64,000 nucleotides of DNA from Campanula takesimana. Its lineage: Eukaryota; Streptophyta; Magnoliopsida; Asterales; Campanulaceae. Numbering within the stretch: the first letter of the stretch is position 1; each line of letters opens with the position of its first letter. The notes under the pieces are model-generated. The model made no database searches. It was not told the DNA's origin and saw only the letters and a list, made by a program, of their open reading frames with translations. The translations under genes and the position numbers were made by a program. Positions 45,127-57,509 of the stretch are shown here, in pieces. Location of the stretch: contig JAOWBW010001620.1 of NCBI GenBank assembly GCA_026119855.1, forward strand, positions 124,001-188,000. The letters are read 5' to 3'.

Positions 45127-46331
45127 GTACGGAGGGTTATTTGTTTGTATTAATCTGGGTGAATGTAGATTTGAATGTTTCATCGTTGATTTTTGATTTT
45201 TTGTTGTTTGATAATGGTGGTAGGGATGATACTAGTCGGCAGTTGTAGTGTTGATGATGGAGGTCGTGGTCTGATTATGGTGGCGGGCTGGGGTTTAATC
45301 TGGGAATGTGAATGTTGGTGGCAGACTGATGATGTGGTGGTGGTGGTGGTGGTGGTGGTAGTGGGTTGATGGTGATGGTGGGAAGAGATGGTGAAGAACT
45401 TTGAAATGTTGATGATGAACTGTTAATACATTTATCTCCATCAAAAAAAAAATCATTTCATTATTAAACTTGTCTACACAATAATATATTATAACAATAT
45501 AAGAATATAAATTAATTAACAACATTTGTTTTTTTCTATGGCCAAAAGTTTGATATTGTGCATTATCACCCCTTGTACTTCCACCTCAGCAATTTTTGAC
45601 AACTTGTACAGCCAACTCAGCTTTTTATGACATCATTGTGCCACATATGCACATTTAACGGAATTTTTAACAGAAATGAGACGGAAGGATGAGATTATAA
45701 GCGAAATAGGTAGTCTGAGGACGGAAATGTAAACGAATTGGGTTCAAGGACTGAATTGTAAAAAAGTCTAAAGGTCAGGGACCAAATAGCTACTTAACTT
45801 GCTTGTTCTTTGCTAAGATAATAATATACCTATTCCTATATTTAAAAGCACGATATTTTTGATAAAAACTAAAAATAAAAGTAGTGATGATTTTTTCGAA
45901 CGGTGGAAATATATGATACTACGCACTTATTTTGTGGTTATTTAAAGGTTTAGAAATTGTCACATTTGATACTACATCCGTCCAACATGAATGCCAATAA
46001 AATTCAATTGTACTCTTGATTATGAACAACTTTTAAAAATTATTTTATTGACATTCAATTTGGGACGGAGAGAATGTTAGTATTTACAATATAACCCGTC
46101 ACCTTTAATTCTTTCAAATTTTCTCATGCTTCGTCACATTATCTTTAATTTTTCTAAACTTTTAGATATAATTTCAATTTTATCAAAGTTCGGGGGGTCT
46201 AAATTGCATGTATGTGTGGTTTTTGTAAAATAGAGGGGGTCAAAATTGTATTTCCTACAAGTTTAGGGGGGTCAATTGACCCCCTTGCCCCTAAAGGGCT
46301 CCGTCCGTGCCCATGGTTGGAGTTTCCCTAA

Positions 46332-46511
46332 GGGGAAAAGTGGAAAAAAAAATGATGTGTTATGAAGGTGGATAGTTGGGTAGGATAGAGAAAATGGAGT
46401 AAGTGCGTAATTGTTGTGACTTGTGGGTATGATAAGTGAGTCTTATTTATTTGAGCCTGTCTCATGTGCGGCCGCCGCACAACGTGCGACGGTGCACGGA
46501 GCCAAGCCTGA

Positions 46512-46544
<33 letters not shown>

Positions 46545-46589
46545 TTGCCACCCCAACTTTTTTTCGTCCGAACAAAAATAACATTTATT
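46332..46589. other. Intergenic, (TTA)n microsatellite
   Basis: ATT/TTA repeat at about 46511-46545. A GC patch with TGCGGCCGCCGCAC at 46466 resembles half a palindrome array but lacks the spacing. Confidence 0.5.
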
Positions 46590-47121
46590 GTAATGAAATG
46601 TAACACTTTTTTTTTTAAATGTAACACCTTTTTTTAAAATGTACCACAATTTTACTGCAATAGATTAATATAACATAAAAATTGACAACTAAACTAATGT
46701 CACACTTTTTATAAAAGAATGTAACACTCTTTTTTTCAAATTTAACACTTTTTTTCAAAATTAACATAAGATTAACAAACTAAACTAATATTACATTTTA
46801 TAAAAAATGAATGTAATATTTTTTTCCTCAATTGTAACAGATTATATTCTTAAATGTAACATTATATCTGAAAATGTAACAATTCTTTATTGAGAAAGTA
46901 ACAATTGAAATGCAAACCCGATTATATATATATGAATTTTTACTCTTTTTTTAAAGAAGAAAAGTAACATTTACTAAATAAAAATGTTACATTCATCTAC
47001 ATAAAAAATTATAATCATATATTCACTTTGTTACACTTCAAATGTTACTTTTTTAACCACAAAAACTATCAAACAATTTAAATTTTCTTGTAAAACTGTT
47101 GTTACATTTTACTGTAAAAAG
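46590..47121. repeat. AT-rich region of repeated TGTAACA then TGTTACA motifs
   Basis: TGTAACA-type phrases dominate to about 46915; the inverse TGTTACATT dominates after about 46990. It continues for some tens of bases at 56758, after the chromovirus insertion. Possibly a decayed fold-back element. Confidence 0.45.
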
Positions 47122-49644
47122 TGTAACGCCCATCCTTATTATCGTTAAATATTTGACATACTTGTTAAATTCTTGAACTTGCATATTATGTGTTAGTTTT
47201 ACTTGAGTTAAATTTTTAACTGCTTTAAATAGTTAAGGTGGTTAAATGTTTAGTTTTGACTTTTGGGTCATTTGTGAAAATTTGACTTTAGGGGCCTTTT
47301 TGTTAAAAGTGAAACTTGAGGGGCCTAAGTGTCAATTCCTGAAACTTGAATGTATATCTTGTTGGGTTTTGCCTGAGAAAGGCATTCTTCCCCAAATTTC
47401 TTACGCATACTCCTTCTGTTCTGAAAAGCTAGGGTAAAAGTTTTCCCTATTCTCGACTCCTCGAGTTTAATTATCCCTCCGTTCTCGATTCTGATCCCGG
47501 ATTAATATTCGTGGCGTTGAATAGAGCGTTCCAGGCCGAACAGAAATAAGTTTGGGTCAACTTGAATTTTGACTAGGTAAGTTATTAGCTCCCCCTTACT
47601 TGTAATAACATGCATAAATGTTATTCTCAATACTTGTGATTGTTAATTTTGTGTTTGGGGTGATTTTTGTGGTACTTGTAAATTTGGGACAAAAGGAGTA
47701 AATTTCCCCTGTGTAAACTAATGAAAGGAAATGAAAGAATGGGTTTTAAGCTTGTTTATTATTTTGGGGTATGTTGAATTGTTAGTAAATGTTACTCCTA
47801 CGTTTTGGGACGGAAATAGTTCAACCTGGGAAAGAAATGGGAATTTCGCATTTTAGTACACTGTGCGACCGCACAAAAATGATTGTGCGACCGCACATCT
47901 TTCTGAAGGGTTTTTCAAAGAAAGTGACCTGCTTGTGTGCGGCCGCACAGTACATTTTGGGCGACCGCACGGTCGTCTGAAAAACAAAGATTTTGTTTAA
48001 AGTTTGAAAGTTGGAAGTAACCCTAGTTAAGGTATATAACCTTAGTATAAGATGTCCTAGAAAGTGTTGTGATACTTTAGGGGCATCAGACTTGGTCTTA
48101 AACATGTATACTTATTGAATCAAAATGAGAACATAAGTATAAGAGTAGTATCTCTTCTTTATGTCTTGAAAGTGCTATGAACAAGCACTAATGTGTTATA
48201 CTTGTTGTGAATCCAATGATTGTGCACCTTAGAGGCATTAGCATAAGGTCTTAGACTTGAACATCCTAAGATTAGGATTGGGATTTGGTAAGAGTAAATG
48301 TATAACTCTTATACTTGTTTGAATGTCCAAAGATTGGAAGTTATAACTTGAAGTATAAGACATTAAAAGCTTGTACGTGATTTGAATATCCAAAGAATTG
48401 GATTAAGACTTGAATATAAGATAATAAAATCTTGTACTTGACTTGACACCAATACATATGTATGGTAGTGAACTAGAAAGTGCTATAAGTAAGCACTAAC
48501 GTGTATGAGACATGTTCTTGTTGTGTATGTGCAAACATTGCATACATTTGCTTGATACAAGGTGACTTCTTGACTACTTGAAGCATGTTCCTTGTTGAGC
48601 TAGTCCACTACATTTGGATTAGTTCTTCTCCCGTTGTTCAAGTAAATATCTACTTGTACTTTCTTGTGTGAGTCCAGCTGGTTCTCCTTGCTTGTTCAAA
48701 AATGTATAGGTTCACGCTTGTCGCGAGAGCTGGGGTTTAAGTGACAATCGGGTCCCTATGTATTTCCGCCCGACCCCTTACTACCGGCCATAGTAAGGGC
48801 ATAGCTTCCTTAGTTGGAGCAATAAGCCTGACTTAAGTGAATGCTAAATTCCCGTCCCGAACACCTCATGAATAATCATGAGTACTGATATTGAGAATGA
48901 CACTGGTTACCGGGTCTTCTGATATATACTGAATAATCAGTTCCTGTTATTGATCGTGATGTCAAAGTAATACAAGCTTCGACAACAATGGTATTCTTGG
49001 GAGGAATAAGGAAGGAAGCAATATCCTTATAACTTGCTTGTTTAGCCTTATGTGCTACTTGATGAGTGGATTATCCTCTCATATACTTGTTACTTGATGA
49101 TACTTGAGATATGATTATTTGAGTATATACTTGAATTGCATGATAACATGTCATGTAGTTGCATCTAATAGCTTACTGAGATTTATCTCACCCTTTATTT
49201 GTTTCCCCCCCCCCCAGGAAAGGAAGGATAGTGCGCAGTGAGGCTCGACATAGTTGGGAGCTTGCTTCGCATGTCGTGATTATTTTGGGGCTTGTGTCCT
49301 TTTACACTTGGTGAGGACGATGTATTGGGTTGTATAACTCCTTATTTTGGGGTAGACAGTCTTGTTCAGTTCTTGTTGTCACTAGACATCTTGTATAGTA
49401 CTCTTAATGCCAGCTTATGTGCTAGGCATGTTTCCGCTGTGTATGTATTAAGTTTGGTTTTAAATTTTCTTGTCTAGAACTCGTGTTGTGAGCTAGTATA
49501 GCTCCTTACTCTAGAGTATATATATCATGTCAGTTTGTTAAACAAATGTCATTAAGTTTCTTGTTAAGTTTCTTGTTTCTCGTCAGGCACTCCCATCCAG
49601 GTTCGAGGTTCTATTAGGGGATCCCGGGACCTGGGGGCGTGTCA
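47122..49644 (+). repeat. Chromovirus 5' LTR (2523 bp)
   Basis: TGTAACGCCC...GCGTGTCA. TATA-like GTATATAACC at 48032-48041. Contains a palindrome array, TATAAGAT/ATCTTGTA imperfect inverted repeats (48340-48440), and a C-run followed by AGGAAAGG at 49205-49222. Confidence 0.95.
47862..47972 (+). promoter_or_regulatory. LTR palindrome array, spacing 22-52-22 (chromovirus 5' LTR)
   Basis: Cores are CGACCG at 47866, CGACCG at 47888, CGGCCG at 47940 and CGACCG at 47962, arms TGTG/CACA (unit 4 TGGG/CACG). About 66 bp before the TATA box. Confidence 0.65.
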
Positions 49645-49730
49645 GGTTGGTATCAGAGCTACCCTGGTTTAGCTACCCTGTTTAGCTACCTTGGTTTGCT
49701 CTAAGTCTGGATAGGGTCTATGGCCTAGGT

Positions 49731-50689
49731 ATGGGTGAGTCTTGGGGTGTTATTAATAACGCTGAGTGTTTACCTACAGGTACAATGAGTTCTGAAGGTA
49801 CTAGTGGTAGTAATCAGCTGAGATCTATAACTCCTCAAGAAGAAATGGTTGATAATGTTGACTGGGATTATCCTAATCGCCTTACAAGGTTCTTGAAGCT
49901 GAAACCTCGTTGTTTTGACGGGGAATTTGATGCTAAAAAGGCAGAAGAGTGGATTGAAAGTATTGAGAAGATCTTTACAGCCTTGAGATGTGCAGGTGGT
50001 GATAAGGTAACTTTTGCAACCTTTAAACTTGAGAAAGCCGCTGAACATTGGTGGCAAGTGTTGAGTAAAAGTTGGGAACTGGAAGGTGTACCACAGACAT
50101 GGGAGAATTTTCTTAAAGCTTTTAAGTCACAGTTTATTCCAACAGTGGTCCAAGATAGAAAGGAGATGGAATTTCTTAATCTGGAGCAGGGAAGTCTGAC
50201 CGTGGGGCAATACTCAACCAAGTTCACAGAATTGGCGAGGTATTGTGATCACTTAGTTCCAAATGAAGCTAAGAAGGCACAGAGGTTTGTTAAAGGGTTG
50301 AGGACTGAGTATAGGAAGCAACTTCTTTCTTTACAACTCACTAGCTATCAGCAAGCAGTGGAGAAGGCTTATACTATTGAAAATGATATTGAAGAACACA
50401 AGGTGAAGTTGGGAACAACCATGACTGGTCGTGTATCGGAGAAAACTCAGGGATCTGGTTCTAAAGGTGGTAAATCTGGCCGCCAAGATCGTCGATTCCG
50501 ACAGCCAACTGAAAGCAAAGGTAGTGTATCAACTGGTTCGAGGACAACAGTCCAAGGTCCCAGGAGAGTATGTGGCTATTGTTCGAAAGAAGGCCATTCT
50601 GAAGACAAGTGTTGGCTAAAGCAAGGAAAGTGTATAGTGTGTGGTGAAGCGGGGCACTTTGCTAGAAATTTTCTAAAAGTAAAGTAAAT
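49731..50689 (+). CDS. Chromovirus gag (capsid and zinc knuckles), truncated by frameshift
   Basis: Begins about 70 bp after the PBS at MGESWGVINN; MSSEGTSGSN at 49785 is an alternative start. The capsid domain spans residues about 60-215 (RFLKLKPRCFDGEFDAKKAEEWI, then FATFKLEKAAEHWW and QRFVKGLRTEYRKQL). The C-terminus holds two CCHC knuckles, CGYCSKEGHSEDKCW and CIVCGEAGHFARN. The last Cys of the second knuckle is lost at a one-base shift near 50670, ending the frame at a TAA (50687-50689). Downstream sequence in the other frame continues without stops into protease, so gag and pol were one ORF. It forms the virus-like particle. Confidence 0.9.
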
Positions 50690-50690
50690 C

Positions 50691-53600
50691 AAGTTGGGAG
50701 TACAAGTCAACCAGCCTCAGGTTCTAAGAGAGATAGTGGTGGTCGACCAAAAGTTCAGGGTCGAGTGTTTGCTTTAGATCAGCAGGGTGTAGCTGAGTCT
50801 TCTGCGGTCATAGGAGGTATTATATTACTTTCTAGTACGAGAGCGCGAGTCTTGATAGATCCAGGCTCATCTCATTCTTATGTGGCATCTCATTTTGTGT
50901 CGCATTTGCATGTTCTTCCTGATTCTATGCCTTATGTGCTAGAAGTATCTTCCCCTATGGGAGATTGCATGTTTACTTCTGAGGTTTACAAGAAATGTGA
51001 GGTTCTCGTGGGTGATCATTCCCTTCTTGCTGACCTAGTCGTGTTACCTATAAGGGACTTTGACGTGATTCTTGGCATGGATTGGCTATATGTGCATCAT
51101 GCATCTGTTGATTGTTATAGACAAGTAGTAACTTTTTCTATTCCTGGTTTGCCTGATTTTACCTTTGAAGGTGATAGGCCTTTATGTGCTATACATGTTA
51201 TTTCTGCTTTAAAAGCTAGAAAACTTTTATCTCGTGGTTGTACCGGGTATCTCGCATGTGTACTTGATCAGAGTTTATCTGTTCCCAAGATGGAGGATAT
51301 TCCTGTTGTGTCTGAATTTTCAGATGTGTTCTCTTCTGAGTATAGCATGCCACCTGATCGAGAGCTTGAGTTCTGTATTGAGTTATTACCAGGTACAGCA
51401 CCAATCTCTAAAGCACCTTATAGAATGGCTCCAGCTGAGTTAAGAGAGTTGAAAACACAGCTTGAGGAATTGCTTGAAAGGGGTTTCATCAGACCTAGTG
51501 TATCACCGTGGGGTGCACCAGTGTTATTTGTCAGAAAGAAAGATGGGACTCTGCGATTGTGTATTGATTACAGAGATCTTAATCAGGTAACTATCAAGAA
51601 TAAATATCCGTTACCTTATATTGATGACTTGTTTGATCAGCTTCAGGGTTCAGTAGTGTATTCGAAGCTTGATTTGAGAAGTGGTTATCATCAGTTAAAA
51701 ATCAGATCTGAGGATATACCAAAGACAGCTTTCCGTACCAGGTATGGGCATTATGAATTTATTGTTATGCCATTCGGTTTGACAAATGCTCCAGCTGTAT
51801 TTATGGATTTGATGAACCGTATCTTCAAGCCATATCTTGATTGCTTCGTGGTGGTATTCATTGATGATATTCTTGTGTATTCTAAGTCACGGGCTGAGCA
51901 TGAACAACATCTCAGAATAGTATTACAAGTTCTTCGTGAGAAACAACTATTTGTAAAATTCAGCAAATGTGCTTTCTGGTTAGAAGAAGTTTCATTCTTG
52001 GGGCATGTTGTGTCTGCTACTGGTATTGCAGTAGATCCTTCCAAAGTTGAAGCAGTTGTAAACTGGAAAAGGCCAACTACAGTGACTGAGATCCGTAGTT
52101 TCTTGGGCTTAGCTAGTTATTATCGGAGGTTCATTGAGGGATTCTCCAAGATTGCTACTCCATTGACTAATATGACTCGAAAAGCTATTTCTTTTGAGTG
52201 GAATGACAAATGTGAAGCAAGTTTTCAGGAGTTGAAAAGGCGTTTGACTACAGCTCCAGTCTTGGCTTTACCTAATGGTTCTGAGCATTTCATGGGTTAT
52301 ACTGATGCTTCTAAAGAAGGATTGGGTTGTGTTCTAATGCAAGATGGCAAGGTAATAGCTTATGCTTCTCGAAAATTATCTCCTTATGAAAAGAATTATC
52401 CTACTCATGATTTAGAGTTGGCTGCGATTATTTTTGCTTTACATAAATGGAGGCATTATTTGTATGGAACTAAATTTGAAGTCTTTACTGATCATAAGAG
52501 CTTGAAGTACTTGTTTTCTCAGAAAGAGCTTAATATGAGACAACGTAGATGGATGGAGAAATTGAAGGATCATGATTGTACTATCCTTTATCATCCAGGA
52601 AAAGCCAATGTTGTGGCAGATGCACTGAGCAGAAAGACTTATATTTCTTGCCTGATGATTCGTGAATGGAAGATGTTTGAAGACTTGTGTGATTGGAGTC
52701 CTTGTGAATCAAATCATGGAGTTATGTTTGCGAATATAAAAGCTACTTCAGATTTACTCCAACAGATCAAAGAAGCTCAGGTAGTTGATTCTGAATTGCA
52801 GAAAATCATTAGTGGAATGAATGAAGGAAAGCAACCAGATTTTTCTTTTAATAGTGATGGAATTCTTACCTTCCGAGGTCGAGTTTGTATTCCAGTTGAT
52901 CCTGAGATAAAGAAGAAAGTTCTTGAAGAGGCTCACAAAGCCAAGTATACTATTCATCCTGGAAGTACTAAAATGTATCAAGACTTGAAGAAACATTTCT
53001 GGTGGAACAATATGAAAAGAGAAATTGCTGAGTATGTTTCCAAATGTTTGACTTGTCAACAAGTAAAAGTGGAACATCAACGTCCAGCAGGTTTGTTGCA
53101 ACCATTGGAAATTCCAGAGTGGAAATGGGAACATATTACTATGGATTTTGTGACTGGTTTGCCACGTACCAGACGAGGCCATGATGCTGTTTGGGTTATA
53201 GTGGACAGGTTGACTAAATCAGCTCATTTCTTGTCTGTTTCCATGGGATATTCATTGTCTCAGTTGGCATCTTTATATGTTCAGGAGATAGTCCGACTGC
53301 ATGGGGTTCCTGTGAGTATTGTATCTGACAGAGATCCTCGTTTTACTTCTCGATTCTGGCAGGCTCTTCAGGGTGCCATGGGTACTAAATTGAATTTCAG
53401 TACAGCTTTTCATCCTCAATCTGATGGGCAATCTGAGAGACTTATACAGATTCTTGAGGATATGTTACGTGCTTGTGTTATTGATTTCAAAGGCAGTTGG
53501 GATACTCATCTTCCTTTGGCTGAGTTTGCTTATAATAACAGTTTTCAGTCTAGCATTGAAATGGCTCCATATGAGGCTCTTTATGGCAGAAAATGTCGAT

Positions 53601-54193
53601 CTCCTATATGCTGGGATGAAGTGGGAGAAGCTAGACTCTTGGGTCCTGAAATGGTTCAACAATCAGTTGAGAGTGTGAAACTTATTCGAGATATATTGCG
53701 TACAGCTCAGAGTAGACAAAAGAGTTATGCAGATCATCGTAGAAGGGATCTTGAATTCCAGGTAGGTGACTTTGTATTCTTGAAGGTCTCTCCTCGTAGA
53801 GGTATAAAGAGATTTGGGAAGAAAGGAAAGTTATCTCCTCGTTATATCGGTCCATTTGAGATTCTTGAAAGAGTTGGTAAGTTGGCTTATAGAGTGGCTT
53901 TACCTCCTTCTTTATCTGGTATTCATAACGTGTTCCATGTATCTATGCTTCGCAAGTATATGGCAGATGAATCACATGTTCTTGAGTATGAGGCTATTCC
54001 ATTTCAGCCTGATTTGTCTTATGAGGAACAGCCTGTAGAAATTCTTGACTGGAAAGAGCAAGTATTGCGTACCAAAAGGATTCCTATTGTGAAGGTCCTT
54101 TGGAGGAATCATGAAATTGAAGAGGCTACTTGGGAAACCGAGAAAGAGATGCGAGATAAATACCCGAGCCTATTTGAAAATTTTGGTAAGTAA
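50691..54193 (+). CDS. Chromovirus pol: protease, RT, RNase H, integrase, chromodomain
   Basis: No ATG opens this frame; it is the continuation of the gag frame after the break, and residue numbers here count from 50765. Protease: IDPGSSHSYVASH, Asp about 32. RT: PLPYIDDLFDQL, KLDLRSGYHQL and FIDDILVYS, catalytic Asp pair about 367-368. RNase H: YTDASKEGLGCVL, first Asp about 517. Integrase: zinc motif with HPGSTKMYQDLKKHF and CLTCQQ, acidic residues in MDFVTG, SDRDPRF and SDGQSERL. C-terminus: PF-EILERVGKLAYRVALP module, then a chromodomain about 1085-1140 (VLRTKRIPIVKVLW, EATWETEKEM). All active-site residues seen are intact. The chromodomain marks a chromovirus, and the long LTR and protease style suggest Tekay/Del. 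Confidence 0.93.
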
Positions 54194-54228
54194 AATTCGT
54201 GGGCGAATTTTCTTTAAGGTGGGGAGGA

Positions 54229-56752
54229 TGTAACGCCCATCCTTATTATCGTTAAATATTTGACATACTTGTTAAATTCTTGAACTTGCATATTATGTGT
54301 TAGTTTTACTTGAGTTAAATTTTTAACTGCTTTAAATAGTTAAGGTGGTTAAATGTTTAGTTTTGACTTTTGGGTCATTTGTGAAAATTTGACTTTAGGG
54401 GCCTTTTTGTTAAAAGTGAAACTTGAGGGGCCTAAGTGTCAATTCCCGAAACTTGAATGTATATCTTGTTGGGTTTTGCCTGAGAAAGGCATTCTTCCCC
54501 AAATTTCTTACGCATACTCCTTCTGTTCTGAAAAGCTAGGGTAAAAGTTTTCCCTATTCCCGACTCCTCGAGTTTAATTATCCCTCCGTTCTCGATTCTG
54601 ATCCCGGATTAATATTCGTGGCGTTGAATAGAGCGTTCCAGGCCGAACAGAAATAAGTTTGGGTCAACTTGAATTTTGACTAGGTAAGTTATTAGCTCCC
54701 CCTTACTTGTAATAACATGCATAAATGTTATTCTCAATACTTGTGATTGTTAATTTTGTGTTTTGGGTGATTTTTGTGGTACTTGTAAATTTGGGACAAA
54801 AGGAGTAAATTTCCCCTGTGTAAACTAATGAAAGGAAATGAAAGAATGGGTTTTAAGCTTGTTTATTATTTTGGGGTATGTTGAATTTGTTAGTAAATGT
54901 TACTCCTACGTTTTGGGACGGAAATAGTTCAACCTGGGAAAGAAATGGGAATTTCGCATTTTAGTACACTGTGCGACCGCACAAAAATGATTGTGCGACC
55001 GCACATCTTTCTGAAGGGTTTTTCAAAGAAAGTGACCTGCTTGTGTGCGGCCGCACAGTACATTTTGGGCGACCGCACGGTCGTCTGAAAAACAAAGATT
55101 TTGTTTAAAGTTTGAAAGTTGGAAGTAACCCTAGTTAAGGTATATAACCTTAGTATAAGATGTCCTAGAAAGTGTTGTGATACTTTAGGGGCATCAGACT
55201 TGGTCTTAAACATGTATACTTATTGAATCAAAATGAGAACATAAGTATAAGAGTAGTATCTCTTCTTTATGTCTTGAAAGTGCTATGAACAAGCACTAAT
55301 GTGTTATACTTGTTGTGAATCCAATGATTGTGCACCTTAGAGGCATTAGCATAAGGTCTTAGACTTGAACATCCTAAGATTAGGATTGGGATTTGGTAAG
55401 AGTAAATGTATAACTCTTATACTTGTTTGAATGTCCAAAGATTGGAAGTTATAACTTGAAGTATAAGACATTAAAAGCTTGTACGTGATTTGAATATCCA
55501 AAGAATTGGATTAAGACTTGAATATAAGATAATAAAATCTTGTACTTGACTTGACACCAATACATATGTATGGTAGTGAACTAGAAAGTGCTATAAGTAA
55601 GCACTAACGTGTATGAGACATGTTCTTGTTGTGTATGTGCAAACATTGCATACATTTGCTTGATACAAGGTGACTTCTTGACTACTTGAAGCATGTTCCT
55701 TGTTGAGCTAGTCCACTACATTTGGATTAGTTCTTCTCCCGTTGTTCAAGTAAATATCTACTTGTACTTTCTTGTGTGAGTCCAGCTGGTTCTCCTTGCT
55801 TGTTCAAAAATGTATAGGTTCACGCTTGTCGCGAGAGCTGGGGTTTAAGTGACAATCGGGTCCCTATGTATTTCCGCCCGACCCCTTACTACCGGCCATA
55901 GTAAGGGCATAGCTTCCTTAGTTGGAGCAATAAGCCTGACTTAAGTGAATGCTAAATTCCCGTCCCGAACACCTCATGAATAATCATGAGTACTGATATT
56001 GAGAATGACACTGGTTACCGGGTCTTCTGATATATACTGAATAATCAGTTCCTGTTATTGATCGTGATGTCAAAGTAATACAAGCTTCGACAACAATGGT
56101 ATTCTTGGGAGGAATAAGGAAGGAAGCAATATCCTTATAACTTGCTTGTTTAGCCTTATGTGCTACTTGATGAGTGGATTATCCTCTCATATACTTGTTA
56201 CTTGATGATACTTGAGATATGATTATTTGAGTATATACTTGAATTGCATGATAACATGTCATGTAGTTGCATCTAATAGCTTACTGAGATTTATCTCACC
56301 CTTTATTTGTTTCCCCCCCCCCCAGGAAAGGAAGGATAGTGCGCAGTGAGGCTCGACATAGTTGGGAGCTTGCTTCGCATGTCGTGATTATTTTGGGGCT
56401 TGTGTCCTTTTACACTTGGTGAGGACGATGTATTGGGTTGTATAACTCCTTATTTTGGGGTAGACAGTCTTGTTCAGTTCTTGTTGTCACTAGACATCTT
56501 GTATAGTACTCTTAATGCCAGCTTATGTGCTAGGCATGTTTCCGCTGTGTATGTATTAAGTTTGGTTTTAAATTTTCTTGTCTAGAACTCGTGTTGTGAG
56601 CTAGTATAGCTCCTTACTCTAGAGTATATATATCATGTCAGTTTGTTAAACAAATGTCATTAAGTTTCTTGTTAAGTTTCTTGTTTCTCGTCAGGCACTC
56701 CCATCCAGGTTCGAGGTTCTATTAGGGGATCCCGGGACCTGGGGGCGTGTCA
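54229..56752 (+). repeat. Chromovirus 3' LTR (2524 bp)
   Basis: Near-identical to the 5' LTR. Its palindrome array is at 54970-55080, cores at 54974, 54996, 55048 and 55070 (22-52-22). Confidence 0.95.
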
Positions 56753-56757
56753 AAAAG

Positions 56758-57509
56758 TGTTACTTTTTGAAGATGAAACTGTTACTTTTATCAGAACAGA
56801 GTGTTGATAGACGAACTAGTGAGGCACAAGTCACAACATGCATGAGATAGTGAATCTCAAGCATTGATAGGAAAAGAGAACTCCAATTTTGATAGTTCTC
56901 ATTGGAAAGTCTACAATGACCCATATAAGATTGGACATTGAAAACAACGGGAAGACCGTGTTTATTACCCGGAAGGTTACCTTGCCCAGAATCGGTGTTG
57001 GCCATGGATTTTGATGGAACATATGATTCTAAACCCATGGCTTTAGAAAGCTCTGATACCATGTAAGAAATATAACCTACTGTAGAAGAAATGATTGAAG
57101 AACAGAAAGAGGAAGAAGAAGATGGTATACAGATGGTACTGTTGGAAATTTAGGGTTTATTGATAATCCTGGATATATGATTGAATCGTGAGTAATTCAC
57201 TTTCCGAACAAAATATTTCGACCCTATATGCCTGGGTTACACGAAATTTTTGTATGGGATAATACAATCAAACGATCTGAATCTAGGGAAAGAAATCAGA
57301 TCAAAACTCAGAGTAATTGTGTGTATTTTTCGTCAATGTAATCTGAAACCAAATTCTGTATATATACAGATAGTAGGAAGGAGCAGGATTGACTGAAAAG
57401 TCATAAATGTTAGCAACAGTCATACCTGTTAGGGTTTAGGGTTGTGTCTCTTGGCTTGGCGGGAATCCTGGCGGGAGAAAACGGTAGTTTGATTGTATTA
57501 TCCCATACA
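56758..57509 (-). mobile_element. Copia remnant: gag start and LTR
   Basis: LTR about 57062-57509 (TGTAAGAA...CCATACA), PBS on the minus strand TGGTATCAGAGCT at 57048-57060, gag start left of it. The LTR contains CTGTATATATACAG at 57356-57369 (TATA-like). The rest of the element is missing to the left, where the AT-rich motif region and chromovirus lie. Confidence 0.65.
56760..57005 (-). pseudogene. Copia gag N-terminal fragment
   Basis: The minus frame from the ATG at about 57005 reads MANTDSGQGNLPGNKHGLPVVFN, then LSNENYQNWSSLFLSMLEIHYL, the N-terminal NY--W pattern of Copia gag. It ends at 56760. The in-frame ATG further upstream (57062) overlaps the LTR edge and PBS and is not the likely start. 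Confidence 0.55.

Larger units (their letters stand above)
35496..45798. mobile_element. MULE with terminal inverted repeats of about 265 bp (third layer)
   Basis: Left arm 35496-35760 (GAGTTAAGTAGCTATTTGG...) and right arm about 45538-45798 are nearly perfect inverted copies. Flanking direct repeat TTGCTTGTTCTT (35484-35495, 45799-45810) is 12 bases, slightly longer than the usual 9-11. Interior outside the Copia includes a Stowaway MITE, C/T-rich leader-like DNA and a possible LRR-kinase fragment. No transposase. Confidence 0.85.
35370..46309. mobile_element. hAT-like element, split (second layer)
   Basis: Left end CAGGGATGTAGC, right end GCTCCGTCCGTG (inverted CACGGACGGAGC). Perfect eight-base TSD CCCATGGT (35362-35369, 46310-46317). 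Own sequence is 35370-35495 and 45799-46309, including GGGGGTCAAAA and GGGTCAATTGACCCCC near the ends. A small MITE-like inverted pair (CATCCGTCC near 45980, GGGACGGAG near 46064) is inside. No transposase. Confidence 0.85.
34974..46328. mobile_element. PIF/Harbinger-like MITE, split (outer layer of a nest)
   Basis: Ends TGGAAACTCCAA and TTGGAGTTTCCC, TSD TAA (34971-34973, 46329-46331). Its own sequence is only 34974-35369 and 46318-46328. Same family as 20821-21570, sharing TTTGGTTTTGATA next to the right end. Confidence 0.75.
47122..56752 (+). mobile_element. Nearly intact Tekay/Del-type chromovirus (9.63 kb)
   Basis: LTRs 47122-49644 (2523 bp) and 54229-56752 (2524 bp), TSD AAAAG (47117-47121, 56753-56757). 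PBS TGGTATCAGAGC at 49648-49659, polypurine tract AAGGTGGGGAGGA at 54216-54228. I noticed only about three substitutions and one indel between LTRs, so this is the youngest insertion in the window. Coding is complete from capsid to chromodomain except for one frame break near 50670. Confidence 0.95.

Noticed and set aside
46466..46500. TGCGGCCGCCGCAC followed by TGCGACGGTGCAC as an eighth palindrome array
   Set aside because: Only two units, 18 bp apart, with no second pair; does not fit the 22-50-22 rule.
46443..46649. ORF with poly-Asn or poly-Ile over the TTA repeat
   Set aside because: Translation of a microsatellite, not a gene.
47789..47980. Small ORFs repeated identically at 47789 and 54897 (and their minus-strand partners)
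   Set aside because: They are in the two LTRs, cross the palindrome array and have no coding signature.
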